Shown here: piece after piece, positions 1 to 5,172 of the stretch | Layout of the letters: every line of letters begins with the position of its first letter | Position numbering within the stretch: position 1 is the first letter of the stretch | Source of the DNA: Bacteroidales bacterium | Lineage (GTDB): Bacteria; Bacteroidota; Bacteroidia; Bacteroidales; JAGOPY01 | NCBI GenBank assembly: GCA_023229505.1 | Contig: JALNZD010000075.1 | Location: 1 to 8,750, forward strand | Length of the DNA stretch: 8,750 bases | Reading direction: 5' to 3' | Program-made: the position numbers and the translations under genes | The notes under the pieces: model-generated | Seen by the model: the letters and a program-made list of their open reading frames with translations, nothing else | Databases searched by the model: none | Told to the model about the DNA's origin: nothing

Positions 1-1830
1 CCTGTGAACAAAAGATTCGCCTCCGATCGTAACAGTGTAGAAATAAATTCCGGATGTCAGCAGGTTCCCGTCAATGGTCATTTTGTGCATCCCGGCATTA
101 AGTATTCCTTTGTCGTTGCTCATGATCTTCTGTCCCATTACATTGGAGACATCTACCACCACATGGGCCGCATTATCCAGGTTGACATTGAAGTATGTCA
201 ACCCATTAGCAGGGTTAGGATAGTTCTGGCTGACCATATTTCTTCTTCCGGCCGGATTTTCCTCAGTTCCGATTGGCAAGAAGGCGTTATACGGTATTTC
301 CCGGTACTGAATTATATTGTCATGGTAAGGAATTGCTGAACTCCAGGAAGCCATTCCGGGTTGATCAGAGGTCTGATACAGGATCCGCAATTTATCACCG
401 CTGATCTGTTTTGTCATAGCTGCGAAATTAAATTCATTTCCGTTACAGCTGGAGTCAGCATTGAGGTCTATCGGCCCGGTTGACCAGGTTGTCTGGTCAT
501 GGAATCTGGCACGGCCAAAGATATGCCGGTAATTGATCCCTTCCGGATTGGGATTTTGCCACGTGATACCGGAATAAATTACAAACAGGTTGTTTAATTC
601 ATCAACCGAAATTTGCGGGCGGCTGGTCAGGCCAACCCGGGAACCGGGGACGACGTTCAGTGTATCGCCGGGGTTCGGGCCGTCGGAATAATAACCCAGC
701 AACTGGCCATGCGCATCCAGGGTATCAAGATTCAGACTATCCTGAAGCATGGGCATGGTGGTGTTCCAATATATGAGACCGTTTAAATCGAAGATGAAAT
801 TGTCAGCGCTATCTTCAATGGATCCGCCGCCAATACCGGATGCAAAATGGATAACCCCGTTCTGGTCCATTTCACAGGTAACGGCACCGTCAGTTGATCT
901 CCAGGAAGGCAGATAGGCGGTACCATCGGGAATTTTCTTATTTACATTGCCCAGGATGGTGATCTTGGTCCAGGTTTCCCCGTTATCGGTTGATTTCATG
1001 ATGAAGGTATCAGTAAATGAACCGCCCACAGCAAAGTAGATGGTGTCGCCTTTCGGGCTGCCCCAGGCAAAGGTTTCTGCCAGAAAAAAGGAATAATTGG
1101 TGGAATCCATGCCTGGGATCTGAATGCCGGCTTTATCCCAGGTTGCTCCCCCATCCAGTGAACGGTAATACAGGAGTGCGGGATCCAGTCCCAGATATGG
1201 CGCTCCGCCGCTGATTGCGGGGAAAGAGCAGGCAAGAATGTGAATATAGTTATTGTTGGGGCCGTTGGTGATCATATTCGGCCACATAACGCCAACACAT
1301 CCGGCAGGTATCGGAATTAAATTCTCGGTCCAGTTTCCGGTTCCTTTCACAGGCCGGGTGTTCATTACAAGAGGCAAGGGTCCACCCTGGTGAGAAACGA
1401 CAATTTCGCCATTCCCGTTCCATGCAGCAACCGATGGCCATCCTGCTCTTATTGTCTCAATCCTGCCTGTTGGTGCCGGGCCCCAAGCTGAGCCGTCGAA
1501 ATAATTATAGCCGGTCCCCCTTTCAGGAAAGCTCGGTTCTGACTGCCCTTTGGTCCAGATGCCCGCAATAGTGCCATCGGGGAAAAGTACAATCCTGCTA
1601 TTTACGGAATGATTGTTTTGATGATCGAATCGTGTCTGGCCAAGGTCATTTTCAAGAACTGATTTGGAATTAACGGAATGGTTACTGGCCTGCAAGGGAT
1701 CAGCCACCGGCATGTCGGTGACACCAGCAGGGATGGCCCGGACCAGTCTCGGATTATCCTTTGGAAGATGTTATGCCACGGCGGCAGCCCCAACGGATAG
1801 TGCAAAAACAAAAAGCAGGATTTTTTTCAT
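1..1830 (-). pseudogene. Secreted Asp-box protein with T9SS sorting domain; nonsense codon in the signal peptide; cut by window edge
   Basis: Read from ATG 1830 on the minus strand, one frame stays open to the left edge (610 codons) apart from a TAA at codon 20 (1771-1773). Residues 1-19 are a typical signal peptide (MKKILLFVFALSVGAAAVA). Two Asp-box motifs, SLDGGATW (224-231) and STDNGETW (280-287), indicate a sialidase/BNR-like beta-propeller. From about residue 534 the SQNYPNP motif opens a Por/T9SS type A sorting domain (VMGQKI, LTSGIYFYTV), so the product would be exported by the Sec system and then cross the outer membrane by type IX secretion. The last visible residues (GGESFVHR) are close to the usual end of such domains, so only a few residues lie outside. 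No sialidase catalytic set was recognised, so the enzymatic role is unknown. The nonsense codon removes everything after the signal peptide. A restart at ATG codon 40 would lack an export signal. Base composition is richer in G+C than the genes at 2034-4735. Confidence 0.85.
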
Positions 1831-1886
1831 GGTTTTTGGTTATAAAGGTTAACATCTGTTATGAAACTGTCTATTTTTTAAATGCC

Positions 1887-2017
1887 CTGTAACGCTCTGC
1901 CGCTATGCGACGGGCGGGATTGATTTGGTACTTTGTGCCTAACAGACTGACCTATTTTACTTGTAATCTGCATATTAATCGATTTTGCCCGCCTGATCGC
2001 ATAGCGGCTTATTAGGC
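1887..2017 (-). repeat. Long-loop GC-rich inverted repeat, attC-like
   Basis: This is the main content of the 203-bp gap between the SEC-C gene and the secreted-protein gene. Arms 1899-1918 and 1988-2008 are complementary over about 19 pairs (GCCGCTATGCGA then GGCGGG), with one extra unpaired base and one G:T wobble, around a 69-nt AT-rich loop. On the minus strand the outer flanks read GCCTAAT (2011-2017) and GCGTTACAG (GTTACAG at 1887-1893). These resemble integron attC R'' (RYYYAAC) and R' (GTTRRRY) boxes, but neither is perfect. The element lies directly after the SEC-C gene, where a cassette attC would sit. There is no T-run after the stem, so it is not a standard intrinsic terminator. 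The inverted repeat is certain; the attC reading is a hypothesis. Confidence 0.6.
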
Positions 2018-2033
2018 TCTGGCTATCATTATC

Positions 2034-2342
2034 TTATTTCATTAAACAGCATTTTTTATACTTCTTTCCACTTCCACAAGGACAAGGATCATTTCGGTTA
2101 ATCATTGGCTCAGTATTTACTACTGGCAAATTGTCAATTTGTTTCATTTTCGGCCTTTTACCACCAAACGATTTTGGATTTAGCATATATTCCAATTCTG
2201 AAATGTCCTCTGGATGGTCAGGTTCTATTCCACAGATGTATCTCCAATTGTTTTTTTCACAAATTCCTACGACCTCCTCCATTCGAATTTCATTATTCAC
2301 GCGTATTCTAATTGGATTGTCCGATGTTCCAGATTTCCCCAT
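2034..2342 (-). CDS. SEC-C/SWIM-type metal-binding motif protein, PBPRA1643-like
   Basis: This 102-aa protein ends in a clear SEC-C zinc motif, NDPCPCGSGKKYKKCC (residues 84-99), with metal-ligand cysteines at C87, C89, C98 and C99 (CxC-x8-CC). The N-terminal part, with NPIRIRV, a helix around residues 20-32 and GIEPDHPEDISELEYMLNP, matches what I recall of the small PBPRA1643 family of SWIM/SEC-C proteins. In SecA this motif binds zinc and SecB; in stand-alone small proteins the partner is unknown, so no function is assigned. It is probably cytosolic, as there is no signal peptide or membrane segment. The gene lies 25 bp downstream of the 2368-2706 gene and has an unusually clear Shine-Dalgarno site, so the two are probably co-transcribed. 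The attC-like hairpin follows its stop codon. Confidence 0.9.
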   Translation of the reverse strand: MGKSGTSDNPIRIRVNNEIRMEEVVGICEKNNWRYICGIEPDHPEDISELEYMLNPKSFGGKRPKMKQIDNLPVVNTEPMINRNDPCPCGSGKKYKKCCLMK

Positions 2343-2350
2343 TATTATTA

Positions 2351-2355
2351 CTCCT
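2351..2355 (-). promoter_or_regulatory. Shine-Dalgarno site of the SEC-C gene
   Basis: On the minus strand AAAAGGAGT lies upstream of ATG 2342, with AGGAG 8 nt from the start codon. It is the clearest ribosome-binding site in this run and supports the chosen start. The neighbouring genes have only A-rich leaders, as is common in Bacteroidetes. Confidence 0.65.
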
Positions 2356-2367
2356 TTTTATTATATG

Positions 2368-2706
2368 CTAATTCCAACTCGATTGGTTTAACTTCATGAT
2401 TCTTTTATGTCTTTTCTTCTGGTAATCAATGATTTCTTTATATAAGCGATGATTAGATGAAATAATCAAATGTGTTAATCCACAGACAAGAGCTTCATCT
2501 CCTCTTTGTTCAATCATACATAGAATTCCCGAAATATCACCGCTATTATATACATCTTTTACTACTAATTCGGTCTTGAGTGCAATTAGGAAACCTTTTT
2601 TTCGTAATTCCTGAACCAGTTCTCTAATCGGAAAAGCCGTAAATGGAACAATCTCCTTTAATCTTTTAGTCAATTCTTCATATTGCTCTTTAATATCCAT
2701 GGTCAT
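2368..2706 (-). CDS. Hypothetical protein, 112 aa
   Basis: I do not recognise this family. The protein is 112 aa from ATG 2706; a second in-frame ATG at 2700 would give 110 aa, and the sequence does not decide between them. It is cytosolic by appearance, with no signal peptide or membrane segment. The N-terminal half is helical and charged (IKEQYEELTKRLKEI, then RELVQELRKKGFLIAL). The middle is hydrophobic and beta/alpha-like (SGILCMIEQRGDEALVCGLTHLII), and the tail is basic (YQKKRHKRIMKL). It is probably co-transcribed with the SEC-C gene 25 bp downstream. A structured repeat (2739-2821) begins 32 bp upstream of its start. Low G+C and small size match the rest of the minus-strand run. Confidence 0.7.
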   Translation of the reverse strand: MTMDIKEQYEELTKRLKEIVPFTAFPIRELVQELRKKGFLIALKTELVVKDVYNSGDISGILCMIEQRGDEALVCGLTHLIISSNHRLYKEIIDYQKKRHKRIMKLNQSSWN

Positions 2707-2738
2707 TCTTTTATGCTACTTACTTTTTTTTAGCTTGC

Positions 2739-2821
2739 AACTAACTACCTTCTGCCCGTCATCCCGGCAATCCTACATATAATAGGCATGTGGATAGGCG
2801 ATGAAATAAAGCGTGTTAGAT
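2739..2821 (-). repeat. Intergenic repeat, copy A, with attC-like ends
   Basis: Positions 2741-2805 match 4764-4828 without gaps at about 80% identity, including an exact 16-base core ATAATAGGCATGTGGA. Within the copy, TCATC (2759-2763) and GATGA (2800-2804) are complementary, and further scattered pairs allow an imperfect stem. On the minus strand the outer ends read ATCTAAC (2815-2821, a full match to attC R'' RYYYAAC) and GTTAGTT (2739-2745, one mismatch to R' GTTRRRY). The 83-bp length is within the usual attC range. The repeat relationship is seen directly; recombination-site function is inferred. It makes up most of the 155-bp gap between two minus-strand genes. Confidence 0.6.
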
Positions 2822-2861
2822 ATCCCATTGTATTATCTATTTGTTACAAGTGGTGATTGAT

Positions 2862-3371
2862 TTATTCTGATGAAAATAGGTCCGGACCAGAATGGTCTGA
2901 CTTGTTTTTCTTTTCTTTTTTTGGAAGTATTTTAGGAATTAAATCTGTTGAAATGATAAACCCATTGACCATCCTTAACCTTTCAAATGGATTATTTTGT
3001 GTAATATGTTGTGTGGAAAATTCTGCGTCAAAATATCCAAGATTCAATAAATCTCTTATGAATTTTGATTTTGTTCCGGTCGAAGATTTATTTGTTCCAA
3101 AAAAAACATTGATTTCTTCAACTGTCACGTAGGGTTCAAATGATTTATCGAACAGGAAATTTATCGTTCCCAGAGCATGGATAACTGCAGCGGCCCATAT
3201 TTCAATCTTTCCACTCATAAATGGAACATCTCTTTTTCTTCCAAGTTTATTTAAAAGCCGTTCTGATAATTCAAAATAATCATCATCAAGTTTTTGTTTA
3301 CAAAACTCTTTAATCAAAGTAAGGATTTGATTTTTTCTGCTTTCAATCGCCAATTTTTCCATTTTTTCCAT
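2862..3371 (-). CDS. DUF6398-like protein with a probable winged-helix segment
   Basis: This 169-aa protein resembles what I recall of the DUF6398 family. Its core has IWAAAVIHALG (58-68), NFLFDKSFEPYVT (71-83), and then a helix-turn-helix-like stretch in which VEEINVFFGTNKSSTGTKSKFIRDLL (84-109 region) looks like a repressor-type recognition unit. The family's function is unknown; a nucleic-acid-binding role is inferred only from this pattern. The N-terminal 45 residues are helical and charged, and the C-terminal tail is lysine-rich (KILPKKEKKNK) and then acidic. Two in-frame starts are possible, ATG 3371 and ATG 3362; the longer is given. It lies 104 bp downstream of the 140-aa gene, and that gap shows no strong structure. 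In my recollection DUF6398 proteins occur near SEC-C proteins elsewhere, which would fit this locus. Confidence 0.8.
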   Translation of the reverse strand: MEKMEKLAIESRKNQILTLIKEFCKQKLDDDYFELSERLLNKLGRKRDVPFMSGKIEIWAAAVIHALGTINFLFDKSFEPYVTVEEINVFFGTNKSSTGTKSKFIRDLLNLGYFDAEFSTQHITQNNPFERLRMVNGFIISTDLIPKILPKKEKKNKSDHSGPDLFSSE

Positions 3372-3475
3372 TTAGTCCTAATGTTTGAGATTTATTTTGT
3401 ATTGCCCCCAAACGAATTTCTAATTGTTTGTAGCCATTCTTAATATTATTTGCATCGGGTTTACAGGCTTGTTAC

Positions 3476-3898
3476 CTACAGAGGGTTTTCGTTTTCATCC
3501 GGAACGGGTTTTCTTTTCAATTCGTTCAGTTGGGTAATGCGATATTTGTTTAGGTAATGGGTCGAATATGCTTTTTCAATATTTTCCTCTCCTGATTTAG
3601 AAAATTGTAATTTCTTTTTTGGTCCTTTCCCATATCTATTATATGCAGTCCAAGAAGGTTTCAATTTCATTTTCCTTGATATTTGTCTGATTATTCGGTT
3701 TATAGTTGTCAACTTTCCCAGGTTTATCTGACATGCTTTTTCAAGGTATCCAATTTTTCCCTTTCTCCAATTTTCATAATCTGTTTGTGATAAATATCCT
3801 AACCTAATCAAGACATCTGTCGAGTTAATATAGCCTTGCTTATTAACCAACTCACTAACTATGCTATTAATTTTTTTCTCTAATTCAGAATTATTCAT
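3476..3898 (-). CDS. Conserved hypothetical protein, 140 aa
   Basis: I recognise this only as a sequence type seen in uncharacterised proteins and cannot name its function. Residues 1-20 form an amphipathic helix. Residues 22-55 carry the pattern GYINSTDVLIRLGYLSQTD and YENWRKGKIGYLEKAC, which looks like a small helical domain. Residues 56-80 include INLGKLTTINRIIRQISRK. The C-terminal half has PSWTAYNRYGKG (81-92), LQFSKSG (97-103) and IEKAYSTHY (107-115), which look like conserved signature stretches. The protein is basic and probably cytosolic. Its start lies 22 bp after the stop of the 97-aa gene, so the two are likely one operon. The short gap has a 5-bp hairpin with a 4-nt loop (3905-3918), too small to call a terminator. 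Confidence 0.8.
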   Translation of the reverse strand: MNNSELEKKINSIVSELVNKQGYINSTDVLIRLGYLSQTDYENWRKGKIGYLEKACQINLGKLTTINRIIRQISRKMKLKPSWTAYNRYGKGPKKKLQFSKSGEENIEKAYSTHYLNKYRITQLNELKRKPVPDENENPL

Positions 3899-3919
3899 AG
3901 ATAAATGTAGGGTTACATC

Positions 3920-4213
3920 TTACAAATTATTTCTGGTTTTATCAATATAATCCATTGCGTTAATAATTTTGTCATGTAGCTCATTAACAAGGGTTTTATC
4001 AATGTTATTTTTATTTTTTAAATCGTCAACCACCATTTCTAAACATTCTAAATCCCATAAATGAAAACCAATTTTTCGTTTTCCTGTCAGGTTATCTATT
4101 CTTCTGTCTAGTCCAAAAGATTCAGCCATTTGGTAAGTATTGTCTTGAAGTAATTCTAATTCAGCCTTCTCAAATTTTAAATATACCCTAATGTCTTTCG
4201 TACCCGGTTTCAT
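3920..4213 (-). CDS. Hypothetical protein, 97 aa
   Basis: No family is recognised. The chosen start is ATG 4213 (MKPGTKDIRVYLKFEKAEL). An in-frame TTG at 4225 would add four residues but has no better ribosome-binding context. The sequence suggests a short beta strand (IRVYLKF), then a largely helical, highly charged protein with ELELLQDN, a central GFHLWDLECLEMVVDDLK and a C-terminal helix ending DYIDKTRNNL. There is no signal peptide, membrane segment or cysteine cluster. It is flanked within 22 bp by the 140-aa gene downstream and within 17 bp by the possible 34-aa ORF upstream, so it is probably the middle of a minus-strand operon. Codon use is AT-rich like its neighbours. Confidence 0.7.
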   Translation of the reverse strand: MKPGTKDIRVYLKFEKAELELLQDNTYQMAESFGLDRRIDNLTGKRKIGFHLWDLECLEMVVDDLKNKNNIDKTLVNELHDKIINAMDYIDKTRNNL

Positions 4214-4229
4214 ATCTGTTGTCAAATTT

Positions 4230-4334
4230 TCAGTTGATTTTTATCCGTCTTTTTGAATCTTGATATTTCGTTGTATTAATATATACAGGATTATATTCAG
4301 TACCATCATCAAAATAACATTTTCCTTCATTCAT
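4230..4334 (-). CDS. Possible small ORF, 34 aa
   Basis: This ATG-initiated frame fills most of the 132-bp gap between the 129-aa and 97-aa genes. It encodes a 34-residue peptide beginning MNEGKCYFDDGTEYNPVYIN and ending QDSKRRIKIN before TGA. It starts 11 bp after the upstream stop and ends 16 bp before the next ATG, the tight spacing expected within an operon. The composition (acidic and aromatic N-terminus, basic C-terminus) looks protein-like rather than random. At this length coding status is uncertain, and it could be the eroded remains of a longer gene. No homologue is recognised. Confidence 0.35.
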   Translation of the reverse strand: MNEGKCYFDDGTEYNPVYINTTKYQDSKRRIKIN

Positions 4335-4345
4335 TTTTCAACATT

Positions 4346-4735
4346 TTAATTGCCTAAAAATTGCTTGAAGAACGCTAACATTTCTTTCCGGGAAGGTTCC
4401 CAACTTGGAGGATAGGCTGCATTTCCTGCTTTTAACGCACCCTCAATCGTTCCATCAAGATGCTGTTCACCTGGAAAAAAGACTTCATCAGGATCGTAAC
4501 GCTCACTACTCCATTTAAAGATTGCAAAATTCCAATCGTCGAATTTGCCTGTATATTTAAGCCTTGCAATTGGACCATCTCTGTCACCTTCTCTTCTGTT
4601 TAAATATAGAAAGTTGCCTTTGTAAATGGCATAATATTCCATACCCGATTTCTTTTTATATGTCTTTGAGTTGAAATCAGCAATAATTCTGTTTGCTTTC
4701 TCTTGAATATCTTCTGGTATTTTTGTCTTTGCCAT
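4346..4735 (-). CDS. Conserved hypothetical protein, 129 aa
   Basis: This appears to be an uncharacterised but conserved cytosolic protein; I cannot name a function. Residues 1-25 are helical (DIQEKANRIIADFN). Residues 33-80 look like a small antiparallel beta sheet: YYAIYKGNFLYLNRREG, then GPIARLKYTGKFDDWNFAIFKW. Residues 79-112 hold the most distinctive stretch, RYDPDEVFFPGEQHLDG followed by TIEGALKAGNAAYPPSW, and the protein ends in an amphipathic helix (KEMLAFFKQFLGN). There is no signal peptide or membrane segment. It is the first gene of the minus-strand run. Its upstream region holds copy B of the intergenic repeat (4764-4828), just as copy A lies upstream of the 2368-2706 gene. The leader before ATG is A-rich without a clear Shine-Dalgarno site. 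Confidence 0.8.
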   Translation of the reverse strand: MAKTKIPEDIQEKANRIIADFNSKTYKKKSGMEYYAIYKGNFLYLNRREGDRDGPIARLKYTGKFDDWNFAIFKWSSERYDPDEVFFPGEQHLDGTIEGALKAGNAAYPPSWEPSRKEMLAFFKQFLGN

Positions 4736-4763
4736 TCTTTTTTCGTTATTATTCAGTTTGCCG

Positions 4764-4828
4764 GTAATTACCTTCCACCCGTCATCTCGACGGTCTTAAA
4801 AATAATAGGCATGTGGACAAACGATGAA
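4764..4828 (-). repeat. Intergenic repeat, copy B
   Basis: This is a diverged ungapped copy of 2741-2805, with about 13 differences in 64 aligned bases from the second base onward. It keeps the exact core ATAATAGGCATGTGGA and the TCATC/GATGA complementary pair. It begins 29 bp upstream of the 129-aa gene's start codon. Unlike copy A its outer ends do not match attC R''/R' boxes (GGTAAT on one side, GTGTATA on the other). It is therefore either a decayed site or a different kind of element. Most differences are transitions, which suggests old divergence. Confidence 0.7.
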
Positions 4829-5115
4829 GTATTAAATCGTGTATAAAAATCGCAAAAAATTATACATGTTTATTCGGATGTGAATAAATAATTGCTGTTT
4901 AGTTATCAAATCCAAGTATACATTGAAGAAGTTTGTGATTATATTTGTCTATTCGTGAAAACCTGATTCATGGACGATTGAACATGGAGGATGGACGATG
5001 GGAAATGAAATGTAAGATCTCCATAAAAAATCATCCATAGTCCATGTAGGATTGGATTCCTATTGCATCAATTAATTTTATTCTCTTGATTTTCAAATCA
5101 GTTTACTTTCAATTA
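4829..5115. other. Non-coding AT-rich divergent spacer
   Basis: This is most of the 437-bp gap between the divergently transcribed minus-strand run and the kinase operon. I see no convincing open frame, RNA gene or terminator on either strand. It contains the imperfect inverted repeat at 4982-5047 and a 6-2-6 AT-rich palindrome at 5087-5100 that may be chance. The kinase promoter lies just beyond its right end. Confidence 0.6.
4982..5047. repeat. Imperfect inverted repeat
   Basis: Arms 4982-5001 and 5028-5047 match as reverse complements at 15 of 20 positions (ACATGGA, then ATGGA, then GAT) around a 26-nt spacer. The eight bases TGGACGAT also occur twice in direct orientation, at 4971-4978 and 4992-4999. 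The low-complexity ATGGA-rich arms look like a small interspersed repeat, possibly one of many in the genome, rather than a regulatory site. I know no function for it. Confidence 0.5.
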
Positions 5116-5146
5116 TTGATTATCCCTTAAATAAATTGTATATTTA
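5116..5146 (+). promoter_or_regulatory. Putative Bacteroidetes-type promoter of the kinase operon
   Basis: TTG at 5116-5118 and TATATTTA at 5139-5146 are separated by 20 nt. This agrees with the known Bacteroidetes pattern (-33 TTTG or TTG, 19-21 nt, -7 TAnnTTTG) with one mismatch in the -7 box. Transcription would start about 20 nt before the kinase start codon. In AT-rich DNA such matches can arise by chance. Confidence 0.4.
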
Positions 5147-5172
5147 AGCGCCGTTTAACCAAAATTGGAGTG

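Noticed and set aside
4..339. Plus-strand open frame of 111 codons
   Set aside because: It lies opposite the T9SS sorting domain of the minus-strand gene, and its translation has no domain or plausible composition.
1602..1811. Minus-strand open frame overlapping the start of the secreted-protein gene in another frame, which could suggest a frameshift
   Set aside because: The frame from ATG 1830 continues in phase with the signal peptide on both sides of codon 20, so a point nonsense change explains the data and no frameshift is needed.
1899..2008. Hairpin as an intrinsic terminator
   Set aside because: The loop is 69 nt and no T-run follows the stem on either strand.
2034..2706. Two-gene pair read as a toxin-antitoxin module
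   Set aside because: Neither protein shows a toxin fold motif or an antitoxin DNA-binding motif; the SEC-C motif alone does not support it.
3372..3475. Searched for a third attC-like site in this gap (TAACAAGCC, GGCTACAAAC)
   Set aside because: The arms do not pair convincingly and no GTTRRRY box lies at a sensible distance.
3905..3918. Hairpin ATGTA/TACAT between the 97-aa and 140-aa genes
   Set aside because: The stem is only 5 bp of AT-rich sequence in a 21-bp gap, which chance easily explains.
5087..5100. Palindrome TGATTT-TC-AAATCA upstream of the kinase promoter
   Set aside because: It is short and very AT-rich, so it is likely to occur by chance; no second copy was seen in the window.
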